Assembly: GCA_947629525.1 (NCBI GenBank)
Contig: CANREB010000001.1
Coordinates: 186,001-250,000, forward strand
Direction: 5' to 3'
DNA: 64,000 nucleotides
Origin: an uncultured Lachnospiraceae bacterium
GTDB lineage: Bacteria > Bacillota > Clostridia > Lachnospirales > Lachnospiraceae
The position numbers and the translations under genes are program-made. Positions 55,371-64,000 of this stretch are shown here, piece after piece. How positions within the stretch are numbered: position 1 is the stretch's first letter; each line of letters starts with the position of its first letter. The notes beneath the pieces are model-generated. The model was not told where the DNA came from. It searched no databases and worked only from the letters and a program-made list of their open reading frames with translations.

Positions 55371-55601
55371 ATGAAGACTGTTCAGATTTCTTTAAACTCA
55401 ATCGACAAGGTAAAATCCTTTGTCAACGATATTACAAAGTTTGATTATGATTTTGACCTTGTTTCGGGAAGATACGTTATTGACGCAAAATCGATCATGG
55501 GTATCTTCAGCTTGGATTTATCTAAGCCAATCGATTTGAACATTCATGCTGAGGGCAATACGGACGAGATTATGGACGTATTAAAGCCTTACTTAATCTA
55601 A
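55371..55601 (+). CDS. HPr/Crh-like protein lacking the catalytic histidine
   Basis: A 76-residue protein behind AAGGAGG. IDAKSIMGIFSLDL (37-50) aligns with the Ser46 loop of HPr (NAKSVLSVLG in the true HPr at 22355). The region where His15 should be reads SLNSIDKVKSF, so it cannot relay phosphate from enzyme I. This is the defining difference of Bacillus Crh, which acts only through serine phosphorylation with CcpA. A role as regulator is inferred. The gene is monocistronic, with its own promoter and terminator. Confidence 0.8.
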   Translation: MKTVQISLNSIDKVKSFVNDITKFDYDFDLVSGRYVIDAKSIMGIFSLDLSKPIDLNIHAEGNTDEIMDVLKPYLI

Positions 55602-55642
55602 TTTGGTTTTAATTGCTTCAGCAATTGAGTAAAGTCAAAATT

Positions 55643-55665
55643 CACGGGATACTGGGTATCCCGTG
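55643..55665. terminator. Bidirectional terminator between Crh-like gene and thiI
   Basis: CACGGGATAC and GTATCCCGTG pair perfectly (10 bp) around a three-base loop, then TTTTG on the plus strand. Both converging genes end nearby. Confidence 0.8.
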
Positions 55666-55674
55666 TTTTGCATT

Positions 55675-56850
55675 TTATACCTCAATTATTTCGTCAGTTT
55701 CAAGCGCTGTCTTTACAAGCGCGTCTATGCCGTCATCAAGATTTGTTTCATGTCTTCGTATCACATTTAAATTCGGCTTCGTCACAGGATGCTTTGCCAC
55801 AAATATCGTACAGCAGTCCTCATATGGCAGAATAGATGTTTCATAAGTATTTATCTTTTCCGATACTTCGACTATCTCCTGTTTGTCAAAACCTATAAGC
55901 GGTCTGTATACGGGAAGCGTACATACATCATTTGTCGCCGCAAGCGACTGCATAGTCTGGGATGCCACCTGTCCGATGCTTTCGCCCGTTATAAGCCCGA
56001 GGCAGCCGCTTTGCTCGGCAAGCGTCTGCGCTATCCTCATCATATAGCGCCGCATTATTATCGTCAGTTCGTCATGCGGGCATTTCTCATATATATATAA
56101 CTGAATATCAGTAAAATTTATCACGTGCAGTTTTATGTGACCGCTGTAGCGCGATATGATCTTTGCAAGATCGACCACTTTTTGCTTTGCCCTGTCACTC
56201 GTGTATGGAGGAGCGTGGAAATACACGGCATCTATTTTAACTCCCCTTTTTGATATCATGTATCCCGCTACAGGGGAATCGATTCCGCCTGACAAAAGCA
56301 GCATTCCTTTTCCGTTAGTACCGATCGGCAGCCCGCCCGGTCCCGGTATGACCACTGAATAAATATATATCATTTCCCGTATTTCTATGTGAAGCATAAC
56401 ATCGGGATCGTGCACATCGACCCGCATCAGAGGAAATGCCTTTAACAGTGCCTCGCCTATATCACAGTTTATCTCCATAGAACATTTTGGATAATTTTTT
56501 CTTGCCCTGCGCGCATCCACCTTAAATGTGATATTTTTATCAGGGTATACCTTATCAATATATTCTATGACATCTTCGCTTAATTTTTCAAAACCTTCAT
56601 CCTCCAGTTTAACAACGGGGCATATGGCGGATATTCCAAAAACCGTTTTCAGGTTATCTATTGTCTCGTCATAGTCAAAATCCGTCAGGGCATTAACAAA
56701 TATCCTTCCCTGAGTCTTGTTCACATCAAATTCACCATCACAGCGGCTCAGCGCATAACGTATCTGCTCGCAGAGCCTATCCTCAAAAATATATCTGTTT
56801 TTGCCCTTTATGCCTATCTCGGCGTACTTAATTAAAAAAGATTTATACAT
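55675..56850 (-). CDS. thiI: tRNA 4-thiouridine sulfurtransferase ThiI
   Basis: A 391-residue enzyme: an N-terminal ferredoxin-like and THUMP region (about 1-165), then the PP-loop ATPase LLSGGIDSPVAGYMISKRG. It ends without a rhodanese domain, as in Bacillus, where the partner cysteine desulfurase supplies sulfur directly. The desulfurase gene is 17 bp upstream, matching the nifZ-thiI arrangement. It makes s4U8 in tRNA. Confidence 0.94.
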   Translation of the reverse strand: MYKSFLIKYAEIGIKGKNRYIFEDRLCEQIRYALSRCDGEFDVNKTQGRIFVNALTDFDYDETIDNLKTVFGISAICPVVKLEDEGFEKLSEDVIEYIDKVYPDKNITFKVDARRARKNYPKCSMEINCDIGEALLKAFPLMRVDVHDPDVMLHIEIREMIYIYSVVIPGPGGLPIGTNGKGMLLLSGGIDSPVAGYMISKRGVKIDAVYFHAPPYTSDRAKQKVVDLAKIISRYSGHIKLHVINFTDIQLYIYEKCPHDELTIIMRRYMMRIAQTLAEQSGCLGLITGESIGQVASQTMQSLAATNDVCTLPVYRPLIGFDKQEIVEVSEKINTYETSILPYEDCCTIFVAKHPVTKPNLNVIRRHETNLDDGIDALVKTALETDEIIEV

Positions 56851-56867
56851 TCATGTTCTCCATTTAG

Positions 56868-58025
56868 TTAATATCGCGTATACCTTCTAAGCTTTGGTAT
56901 AAGTTCTTTCAGGCTGCGCACAGTATAGTCGATCTCATCCTCGCTTGTAAATGTGCTGAGGCTGAACCGCAGTGTAGAGTCAAGATACTGTTTATCAATG
57001 CCTATCGCCTTAAGAGTTGCCGAATCGGAATGTTTATGTGAAGAGCATGCGCTTCCTGCCGACACATAGATTCCTTTTTCTTCCAATGCATGAAGCATCA
57101 CCTCGCTCCTTATACCCTGTATCGATACACTTATTATATGCGGTGCGCCTTCATTATTCTGCGGTCCGTTTATCCTGATGCCTTCGACGTCCGCCATTTC
57201 GTTGATAAATCTGTCTTTCAGGGAATAGAGATATGCTGTCTTCCCCGCCATGTCTTTATATGCTTCTTCCACAGCAAGCGCCATTCCTGCGATACCGGGA
57301 ACATTTTCCGTACCCGAACGCATACCGTTCTGCTGCCCTCCGCCGAATATGATAGGACGTATCTTTGCCTTATCATTGATATACAGAAAGCCTGCTCCCT
57401 TAGGACCATGTATCTTGTGCGCGCTCACTGAAAGCAGATCTATATTCATCCGTTTCGGATAAATGGGAAATCTTCCAAACCCCTGAACAGCATCAACATG
57501 AAATAAAGTATTCGGATTTAAACGCTTTATGAGCGCACCTGCCTGTTCTATCGGTTCGACCGCGCCTATCTCATTATTCGTGTGCATGATCGACACAAGT
57601 ATAGTGCCGCGCGTCATAGCTTTTTCCAAATTTCCGAGATTTATGATACCATTTCTGTCCACAGGAAGATACGTCACCTGAAATCCCTGCTCCTCAAGAT
57701 AGGCACAGGGCTGCAATACTGCCGGATGTTCTATACGGGTCGTTATGATATGCCGCCCTGCCCTGTGATTGGCATACGCAGCTCCGATTATGGCGATGTT
57801 ATCAGACTCAGTTCCTCCTGACGTAAACAGGATTTCTTTTTCCTGAACCTTTAGTGCTTTTGCGATCGTTTCTTTGGCATAGCGGATATAACGTTCGCTC
57901 TCGACGCCTTTTTGGTGCATGCTTGAGGGATTACCGTAATCCTCGCACATAATCTTTGTCATAAGTGCCGCTGCATTTGGCAGACATTTTGTAGTCGCCG
58001 AATTGTCCAAATAAACTTCCATCAT
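56868..58025 (-). CDS. Cysteine desulfurase (NifS/IscS family)
   Basis: A 385-residue PLP enzyme. VYLDNSATTKCLP starts it, TSGGTESDNIAI binds phosphate, SVSAHKIHGPKGAGFLYI has the PLP lysine, and YVSAGSACSSHKHSDS carries the persulfide cysteine. Pairing with thiI suggests it serves tRNA thiolation rather than general Fe-S assembly. ATG 58025 or 58022 follows AAAGGTG. A hairpin with ATCCGCA/TGCGGAT arms lies in its leader. Confidence 0.92.
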   Translation of the reverse strand: MMEVYLDNSATTKCLPNAAALMTKIMCEDYGNPSSMHQKGVESERYIRYAKETIAKALKVQEKEILFTSGGTESDNIAIIGAAYANHRAGRHIITTRIEHPAVLQPCAYLEEQGFQVTYLPVDRNGIINLGNLEKAMTRGTILVSIMHTNNEIGAVEPIEQAGALIKRLNPNTLFHVDAVQGFGRFPIYPKRMNIDLLSVSAHKIHGPKGAGFLYINDKAKIRPIIFGGGQQNGMRSGTENVPGIAGMALAVEEAYKDMAGKTAYLYSLKDRFINEMADVEGIRINGPQNNEGAPHIISVSIQGIRSEVMLHALEEKGIYVSAGSACSSHKHSDSATLKAIGIDKQYLDSTLRFSLSTFTSEDEIDYTVRSLKELIPKLRRYTRY

Positions 58026-58051
58026 ATTCACACCTTTAAACGTATCTGATC

Positions 58052-58110
58052 CGCAAGATTAACCTGCGGATGAGTACATTATTATATTTTATCTTATTTT
58101 AAAATATGCG
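58052..58110 (-). promoter_or_regulatory. Promoter and leader hairpin of the desulfurase-thiI operon
   Basis: Minus-strand CTGACG, a 17-base spacer and TAAAAT occur near 58110-58082, followed by a 7-bp hairpin ATCCGCA/TGCGGAT around 58070-58048 without a T run. The promoter match is moderate. Confidence 0.4.
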
Positions 58111-58128
58111 TCAGATAATAGTTTGGTG

Positions 58129-60231
58129 TTATTCCTGACAGTTCTGTTTTATATATTCAAGCACTTCGTTATTGTCGTCAAGCATCCTGCAGCCTACAAT
58201 GTATTCGCCGTCGTTATCTGACGAACGTATGATGCAGCCTTCAAGCTTATCGACATTAGGTATTATGAAATGCGGTATCTTAACAACTACTTTCTTTCCG
58301 GAAATATCTTCAAACTTTTTATCCTTTACGGCAAACGCAAAACCGTTCGCACTTACATTGACCATTTTTCCGTCATAAGTGCCTGCGCCTTTAAGTTCTA
58401 TCTTACAAGGATCTGAAACTGATATCCTCGGATATTTTCGCCTGTTCATAACGGAAGGTGAGGCGGAAACTGTCACGGTATAGCATCCTGCGCCCTTATC
58501 ATTTGCAGGCGTCATATAAGCCTGTGCCCAATTATACAGTACATTATCGACCGCTATCCGCAGATGGAAGGTCTGATTTTTGAACTGTGTATTCTGAAGC
58601 TCCTTATCATCATCAAATCTTATCATTACGCTGTTACCGCTCTGCTCTACTATTTCACCGCGGCACTCCTTTGCGTTATGCACCGAAGCGTTGACAACAG
58701 ACGCCCTCATACCTGCCTTAACATCCTGAATGCCCATAAATCCGCCGTCGCCGAGTTCTTCCATAAGCTTGCCCACAACGCTCTCTATCTTGTTGACATT
58801 AGCCGATGTTTCCTCATATTTATTGAGCATAGTCTTTGTGGTAGTATCGGAATCGCTGATGCATTCCGTCATTACCTGCATGACATCGCATATCTGCTGC
58901 ATATTGTCTACCATGTTCTGATTTGAAGTCTCCACTTCTTTCATTGCGGAATCTATAACGCCTATATGCTCGCCCATCTGCGTCGAATCCTTGGTAATGG
59001 TAGTTACGCTTTGGGCTACCTGATTTACATGGTTTGATGTTTCCTGTATAAGTTCTATTGTTCTTGTTATGGACTGCGTCATTTTATCCGCGGTCTCCTC
59101 AAGACGCTTTAGGGCATCAAGTATGCGGCTTGAAGAATTCTGAGTTCCCATACTCAGGTTCCTTATCTCGTCCGCTACCACCGCAAATCCTTTTCCTGCT
59201 TCTCCTGCTCTTGCCGCTTCTATTGAAGCGTTCAGCGCAAGAAGATTTGTCTGGCTCGTGATCCCCTCGATAGTGCCTGTCTCTTCCTTAACCATTGAAA
59301 ATTCATTTTTAAACTCATTGAGTACCTTCTCAACCTCTGACGAGAGCGCCTCCATAGTGTTGGTTGACGCCACCACGCCTTCAAGCGCATTGGAACTTTC
59401 CTGCGCATGTGATACCGACTCCCCGACAAGTTTGGTCATCTGCTCAACAAGCCCCGCAACATTTTGAACCTGTGTATTTATGTCCTCTGTCATACCCATA
59501 GAAGACATCGTTTTCTGATAGAGGACACCGTTATTGTCTGAAAGTTCTACCATGCTTGAAACTACATTGTTGGCACCCTGCCTGTTCTCATCCGAAAGTT
59601 CCCGCACGACCGTTACGCCGTCAACTATCTGGCTGCTTGCCCCTTTTACCTTGGAAATAGTATCTATAACGCGGTTGAGATTATCTTTTATGGAATTGGT
59701 AAGTGCACCGTCCGACTTATTCATATGATCGATGGAAAGAATGTAGCATCCGTAGCAAAGAACTATGCAGGACACTTCAAGCAGATAATCTTTAATGTCG
59801 CCCGCGCTTCTCATTCCCTGAACATAATGATAGATAACGCTGCCTAAAACAGCAACGACATTTGCCACCGCACAGCGCATCATATATTTCTTATCTTTAA
59901 ACAGTATTACCATACTTGTAAGAGGGAATATGTAGGCAAAAGTGATTGCCGATTCTGATGTGAATATTGTATATGTGTAAAAAATGCCATATCCATATGC
60001 CACTATATCCTTATATATTGAAGCGCTCATTCCTTTTGTCTTTAATACAACAAACCCCAACACATAAGGCAGCCAGCATACAAGGAAATATGTGATCAGA
60101 TATTTTGCAGTGTGCTGCCCTCCTGCCGCCTCTCCAATACACGAAAGCGACAGTAATATGTTAAGTATCAGCCATACCGTCATCGCTTTGCGATTTGCGC
60201 TCTTTTTAAATGATTCCTCATTGTATTCCAT
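58129..60231 (-). CDS. Chemoreceptor with C-terminal PilZ domain
   Basis: A 700-residue protein. Six hydrophobic helices fill residues 18-170 with almost no extracellular domain. The MCP signalling rod follows, with the conserved tip [21 protein letters not shown] and [17 protein letters not shown]. After about residue 500 comes a beta-rich region resembling the YcgR N-terminal domain, then PilZ with RRKYPR (597-602) and NVSANG (625-630), the c-di-GMP-binding motifs. It would feed second-messenger level into CheA signalling. It has its own start GGGGAAAC ATG and is separate from the operons on either side. Confidence 0.92.
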   Translation of the reverse strand: MEYNEESFKKSANRKAMTVWLILNILLSLSCIGEAAGGQHTAKYLITYFLVCWLPYVLGFVVLKTKGMSASIYKDIVAYGYGIFYTYTIFTSESAITFAYIFPLTSMVILFKDKKYMMRCAVANVVAVLGSVIYHYVQGMRSAGDIKDYLLEVSCIVLCYGCYILSIDHMNKSDGALTNSIKDNLNRVIDTISKVKGASSQIVDGVTVVRELSDENRQGANNVVSSMVELSDNNGVLYQKTMSSMGMTEDINTQVQNVAGLVEQMTKLVGESVSHAQESSNALEGVVASTNTMEALSSEVEKVLNEFKNEFSMVKEETGTIEGITSQTNLLALNASIEAARAGEAGKGFAVVADEIRNLSMGTQNSSSRILDALKRLEETADKMTQSITRTIELIQETSNHVNQVAQSVTTITKDSTQMGEHIGVIDSAMKEVETSNQNMVDNMQQICDVMQVMTECISDSDTTTKTMLNKYEETSANVNKIESVVGKLMEELGDGGFMGIQDVKAGMRASVVNASVHNAKECRGEIVEQSGNSVMIRFDDDKELQNTQFKNQTFHLRIAVDNVLYNWAQAYMTPANDKGAGCYTVTVSASPSVMNRRKYPRISVSDPCKIELKGAGTYDGKMVNVSANGFAFAVKDKKFEDISGKKVVVKIPHFIIPNVDKLEGCIIRSSDNDGEYIVGCRMLDDNNEVLEYIKQNCQE

Positions 60232-60311
60232 TGTTTCCCCATCCCTTCTCTTATTTTATATGTATACCATAATAATATTAACATATATATGCGGTTTTGG
60301 CTATTTATTAT

Positions 60312-61073
60312 TTATTTTTCTTCCAAACTGTACATTATCCATGCCATAACTGTCATTCCCGCCGTTTCCGTGCGCAGTATGCGTTTTCCAAGAGTTATAG
60401 GCGTCATATCACGCGAAATCGACGCATTTATCTCGCTTTCATCAAATCCGCCCTCCGGACCGATAAAAACAGCTATCGTCTGCCCTCCGGTCAAGTTGTC
60501 TATTATTTTTCTTGTCCCTGCCATTCCCAAATTATTATCCAAGGTATTTTCCATTTCATACGGAACAAGCCTGATATCCATCTGCGCAGCATAAGAGAGC
60601 GCCTCGTTATAAGTCATAACATCATGGATTTTCGGAACTATCGCGCGCCTGCTCTGCTTTGCCGCAGCCTCCGCTATCCCCTGCCACCGCGCTGTCCTGC
60701 TCTTTGACTTTTTTTCGTCAAGCTTCACTACGCACCTTTTCATGGCAACGGGAATTATCTCATATACCCCCAGTTCAACTGTCTTTTGTATGATAAGCTC
60801 CATTTTATCGCCTTTGGGAATGCCTTGGAACAGATACACTTTTGACGGAAGCTCTACGCCGTCTTCCTTTATAAAGATAAGCTCGCACAAAATCTCCGTG
60901 TCGCCTATGCTGTTTATAATACAGCGGTAATCCCTGCCGTCTATGCCGTTGCTTACGCTTATCTCATCGCCCTGTTTCAGCCTGATGACATTTTTAATAT
61001 GGTTCACGTCCTGTCCCGTGATGGTTATTGTCTTTTCAGCTATCCGGTTTGGCTCAACAAAAAAATGATACAT
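60312..61073 (-). CDS. rsmE: 16S rRNA m3U1498 methyltransferase RsmE
   Basis: A 253-residue SPOUT methyltransferase. The N-terminal PUA-like part (YHFFVEPNRIAEKTITITGQD) is followed by the trefoil-knot SAM site IAVFIGPEGGFDESEI and LGKRILRTETAGMTVMAWI. It modifies 16S rRNA in the 30S subunit. It lies 34 bp after prmA; the dnaJ-prmA-rsmE order is common in Firmicutes. Confidence 0.95.
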   Translation of the reverse strand: MYHFFVEPNRIAEKTITITGQDVNHIKNVIRLKQGDEISVSNGIDGRDYRCIINSIGDTEILCELIFIKEDGVELPSKVYLFQGIPKGDKMELIIQKTVELGVYEIIPVAMKRCVVKLDEKKSKSRTARWQGIAEAAAKQSRRAIVPKIHDVMTYNEALSYAAQMDIRLVPYEMENTLDNNLGMAGTRKIIDNLTGGQTIAVFIGPEGGFDESEINASISRDMTPITLGKRILRTETAGMTVMAWIMYSLEEK

Positions 61074-61107
61074 ATTTTCCTCATTTCCGCAATCGCAGGC
61101 TTATATA

Positions 61108-62073
61108 TCAAAGCTTCCTCGCCGTAACACTCACCCATTCGCCCTGATATGTGACCTCAATGACCTCAAAGCCTGCTGCCGTGACCGCATCTCTTACCGT
61201 CTGCTCCTTGTTGTCTATAATGCCTGATGTTATATATATGCCGCCCTTTTTGAGCTGATTGTATATCACAGGCGTGAGCGGCACCAATACATCCGCCAGA
61301 ATGTTCGCCGCCACAATATCATATTTTTCATAGCCAACCTTGTCCTGAACAGCCTTATCCGTGATAATATTCCCTATCAAAAGCTCGAATTTGTCCGCCG
61401 GAATGTTGTTTGACGCCATATTTTCACGCACCGCGTCCACCGCACATGGGTCGAGGTCTGTACCCACTGCCCCTTTAATACCATACATAATCGAAATTAT
61501 CGACAATATACCGCTGCCTGTACCTACATCAAGCAGCAAAGTATCAGAAGTAATGTGCTTTTTCAGCTGGCGTATGCAAAGCTGCGTCGTCTCATGCATA
61601 CCCGTACCGAAAGCTGTACCGGGATCTATATGAAGGATCTTCTTATCCCTGTCCTCGTCCTTTACCTTTTCCCACGATGGTATCACAAGCAAATCATCAA
61701 TATAAAACTGATGAAAATACTGTTTCCAGTTGTTGATCCAGTCAATATCCTCCGTCTCTGACACCATAATCGAGCCCTCGCCGATATCCATAAAATCGCG
61801 CAAGGAATTAAGCTCATTATTTATATTCTCTATGATTTCATCCGTATTTACCGAATTATCCTCATTTTCCTCAACAAAAAAGCTCAGATACGCTATGCCG
61901 TCATCCTCCGGCGCATCAGGCAGAATATCAACAAACATCTGCTCCTTTTCAAGCGGCGTAAGCGGTATCTTGTCCTCAATCTGCGCCCCTTCCAAGCCTA
62001 TATCATACATAGCGCTGATTATTATGTCCTCAGCATCCGTTATCGTCTTTATCGTGAATTTTTTCCATTTCAT
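61108..62073 (-). CDS. prmA: Ribosomal protein L11 methyltransferase
   Basis: A 321-residue class I SAM enzyme. MKWKKFTIKTITDAEDIIIS starts the N-terminal substrate domain. HIDPGTAFGTGMHETTQLCI, LLDVGTGSGILSI and IVAANILADVLVPL are the SAM and catalytic motifs of PrmA. It trimethylates L11. GGAGGATC precedes the ATG. A strong terminator separates it from dnaJ. Confidence 0.95.
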   Translation of the reverse strand: MKWKKFTIKTITDAEDIIISAMYDIGLEGAQIEDKIPLTPLEKEQMFVDILPDAPEDDGIAYLSFFVEENEDNSVNTDEIIENINNELNSLRDFMDIGEGSIMVSETEDIDWINNWKQYFHQFYIDDLLVIPSWEKVKDEDRDKKILHIDPGTAFGTGMHETTQLCIRQLKKHITSDTLLLDVGTGSGILSIISIMYGIKGAVGTDLDPCAVDAVRENMASNNIPADKFELLIGNIITDKAVQDKVGYEKYDIVAANILADVLVPLTPVIYNQLKKGGIYITSGIIDNKEQTVRDAVTAAGFEVIEVTYQGEWVSVTARKL

Positions 62074-62095
62074 AATGATCCTCCATTTATAAATG

Positions 62096-62158
62096 AAAAA
62101 GCCTGCGAAAGCTGTCTATGATGATATAATATAACATCATTTACAGCTTTCGCAAGCA
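62096..62158 (-). terminator. Long-stem terminator after dnaJ
   Basis: GCTTGCGAAAGCTGT pairs with ACAGCTTTCGCAGGC (14 of 15), with ATGATG/CATCAT continuing inward, around an 11-base loop. TTTTT follows. At over 20 bp the stem is longer than needed for termination. Confidence 0.88.
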
Positions 62159-62186
62159 TTTATTTATCACAACAAAAAATTTTCAG

Positions 62187-63359
62187 TTAGAAAAGCTTAC
62201 GCTTTTTTTTCTTTTTATCGTCGCCTGAATCGTCAGTGGCGCCGCCTTCCATATTCTTTACGGCTTCAAGTGTATTTCCCGTCTCGCTGTCAAACTGTCT
62301 GAGGATGTCTTTTGCCTCATTTGAAAGCTTATCGGGCACCTGTACGACAAGGGTGACATAATGATCGCCGCGCACTTCTTTATTCCTAAGCGACGGAACA
62401 CCTTTTCCGCGCAGTCTCACACGGGTATCTGTCTGCGTCCCCGCCTTCACGTCATATACAACCTTACCGTCAACCGTATCGATCAGTATTTCTCCGCCAA
62501 GTGCCGCCACCGCAAAGGACATGGGTACTGTCGAGAATATGTTCATATCCTGCCGCTGGAATATAGGATGCCTGTCAACTACAACTTCAACAAGCAGGTC
62601 GCCTCTTGGTCCTCCGTTTACTCCGGGTTCGCCTTTATCTCTTATACGTACACTCTGCCCGTTATCAATACCCGCGGGAATAGACACTTGGATTTTCTTC
62701 CTGCCTGAAATATATCCGCTTCCATGACAGTCAGGACATTTATCCTTTATTGTCTTTCCTGTACCGTTACAATCAGGACACACCTGAGAATTTCTTATAG
62801 TACCAAACGGTGTCTGATGCTGAGTCACCACCTGACCGCGTCCGCCGCAGCGGCGGCAGGTCTCGGGTGAAGTGCCCGGCTTTGCCCCTGTACCGTTACA
62901 GGTCTTACAGGTATCCTTGAGATTAAGGTCAAGCTCCTTCTCTACACCGAAAACCGCCTCATTAAAACTTATTCTCACGCTGGTTCGCAGATTTGCACCC
63001 TTCATAGGACCATTGCTTCTTGAGCTTCTGCTTCCGCCGCCGAAGAAATCACCGAAGATATCGTCGAAAATATCAGAAAAATCAGCTCCGCCAAAGTCAA
63101 ATCCGCTAAAGCCCCCGGCTCCGCCGCCTTCAAACGCCGCATGTCCGAACTGGTCATACTGGCGCCTTTTGTCAGGATCGCTAAGCACAGCATAAGCCTC
63201 GGAAGCTTCCTTGAATTTTTTCTCAGCTTCTTCATCGCCCGGATTCATATCAGGGTGATATTTTTTCGCAAGCTGTCTGTATGCTTTTTTTATACTGGCA
63301 TCGTCAGCGCCCCTATCGACGCCCAATACCTCATAATAATCTCTTTTCTGCTCAGCCAT
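62187..63359 (-). CDS. dnaJ: Chaperone DnaJ
   Basis: A 390-residue type I Hsp40. The J domain has KKYHPDMN with the HPD motif, then a Gly/Phe-rich linker (about 76-115). Four zinc repeats follow: [24 protein letters not shown] and CPDCHGSG. The C-terminal substrate domains end in a lysine-rich tail. It stimulates DnaK ATPase and follows dnaK by 16 bp. Confidence 0.97.
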   Translation of the reverse strand: MAEQKRDYYEVLGVDRGADDASIKKAYRQLAKKYHPDMNPGDEEAEKKFKEASEAYAVLSDPDKRRQYDQFGHAAFEGGGAGGFSGFDFGGADFSDIFDDIFGDFFGGGSRSSRSNGPMKGANLRTSVRISFNEAVFGVEKELDLNLKDTCKTCNGTGAKPGTSPETCRRCGGRGQVVTQHQTPFGTIRNSQVCPDCNGTGKTIKDKCPDCHGSGYISGRKKIQVSIPAGIDNGQSVRIRDKGEPGVNGGPRGDLLVEVVVDRHPIFQRQDMNIFSTVPMSFAVAALGGEILIDTVDGKVVYDVKAGTQTDTRVRLRGKGVPSLRNKEVRGDHYVTLVVQVPDKLSNEAKDILRQFDSETGNTLEAVKNMEGGATDDSGDDKKKKKRKLF

Positions 63360-63375
63360 AATATCCTATGCCTTT

Positions 63376-64000
63376 CTAAACTTCGCGATAGTCTCCGTCT
63401 ACAACATCATCGGCACCCGCGTCATTGCCTGATGTCTGTGATGCGCCGCCCATGTCTCCCATGTAAGGACCTGCGCCGCCTGCTGCACCCTGCATATTTT
63501 CATACATCTTTGTAAAGAGGTTCTGCGCCTTTGACATAAGTGCTTCCTGTTTTGTCTTAAGTTCTGCCACCTGATCGTCTGTCATCTCTGTATCTTTTGT
63601 GCTTTCAAGCAGAGATTTAAGATCATTCAGATCATTCTCAAGTGCTGTCTTTTCATTGGCGTCAATCTTATCGCCAACCTCATTAAGCGCTTTCTCTGTT
63701 TGGAATACGAACGAATCAGCCTCATTCCTTGCGTCGATCGCTTCCTTGCGTTTTCTGTCCTGAGCCTCATACTCTGCCGCTTCTTTAACAGCCTTTTCGA
63801 TATCCTCATCCGACATATTTGAACCTGCCGTAATAGTAATATGCTGCTCTTTGCCTGTACCCAGATCCTTTGCCGATACGTTTACGATACCATTCGCATC
63901 GATATCAAATGTAACCTCGATCTGAGGTACACCGCGCCTTGCAGGCGGAATACCGTCAAGCCTGAACTGTCCAAGCGACTTATTGTCCTTTGCAAACTGT
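63376..64000 (-). CDS. dnaK: Chaperone DnaK (C-terminal part; start outside window)
   Basis: The last 207 codons of Hsp70 are visible. They read [19 protein letters not shown], then [24 protein letters not shown] of the substrate-binding beta domain. The helical lid and the flexible Gly-rich tail ending GDYREV follow. The ATPase domain lies to the right of the window. dnaJ follows directly, the standard heat-shock operon order. Confidence 0.97.
   Translation of the reverse strand, partial: QFAKDNKSLGQFRLDGIPPARRGVPQIEVTFDIDANGIVNVSAKDLGTGKEQHITITAGSNMSDEDIEKAVKEAAEYEAQDRKRKEAIDARNEADSFVFQTEKALNEVGDKIDANEKTALENDLNDLKSLLESTKDTEMTDDQVAELKTKQEALMSKAQNLFTKMYENMQGAAGGAGPYMGDMGGASQTSGNDAGADDVVDGDYREV

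Overview
The window looks like chromosome from a motile, low-to-mid-GC Gram-positive of the Clostridia, most likely Lachnospiraceae. The evidence is a diadenylate cyclase operon (cdaA-ybbR-glmM), IreB, type III glutamine synthetase, RNase J, an Mbl-type MreB followed by flagellar rod genes, a YvyF-like flagellar protein and a Spo0A-type DNA-binding domain. I cannot name the genus. Almost every gene is on the minus strand and reads from high to low coordinates. Only two very small genes (YjfB-like at 44970 and an HPr/Crh-like gene at 55371) are on the plus strand. I see no insertion sequences, phage genes, CRISPR arrays or rRNA. Both ends cut a gene: an acyltransferase/glycosyltransferase fusion at the left and dnaK at the right.

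Layout in the direction of transcription. (1) 64000-60312: dnaK-dnaJ, a strong terminator, then prmA-rsmE. (2) 60231-53096: a chemoreceptor with a C-terminal PilZ domain; cysteine desulfurase and thiI for tRNA thiolation; the plus-strand Crh-like gene; mtaB; then ireB-ruvX. (3) 53076-48805: DUF1292 protein, RNase J, a MltG-like stub, a TrmR-like methyltransferase and a U32 protein. This resembles the Bacillus yrrK-yrrO block with RNase J inserted. (4) 48474-45188: glnN behind a leader carrying an intrinsic terminator, tRNA-Gln(CUG), and cvfB. (5) 44705-34374: a PucR-type regulator, ftsEX, an M23 hydrolase and a C-terminal processing protease, then uvrBA behind an SOS-like box. (6) 34103-31058: mbl and three flagellar rod genes, ending at a perfect terminator. 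(7) 30980-22355: recD2, comF, yvyF, two unknown membrane proteins, cdaA, ybbR, glmM and HPr.

(8) 22315-1 is the accessory part: a 22 kb surface-glycan locus. It holds rmlD; GDP-fucose genes (gmd, fcl); a stand-alone Spo0A DNA-binding domain; a polyprenyl-phosphate glycosyltransferase; a WbaP-type initiating transferase; four other GT2 and two GT4 enzymes; a GT52/sialyltransferase-like protein; a PglK-like ABC flippase; the complete six-gene CMP-pseudaminic acid pathway (pseB, C, F, I, H, G); and the acyltransferase/GT-C fusion. A reasonable model is that WbaP loads the first sugar on undecaprenyl phosphate, the cytoplasmic GTs build an oligosaccharide containing fucose and pseudaminic acid, the ABC protein flips it, and the fusion protein decorates it on the outer face using polyprenyl-linked sugar from the GtrB-like enzyme. 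The product could be a surface polysaccharide or a glycan for flagellin.

The observations I rate most worth checking are a promoter upstream of gmd lying between 14-bp inverted repeats, the orphan Spo0A effector domain inside the glycan locus, the GT52-like candidate pseudaminyltransferase, the acyltransferase/GT-C fusion, the chemoreceptor-PilZ fusion, the Crh-like protein, and the glnN leader with mutually exclusive hairpins.
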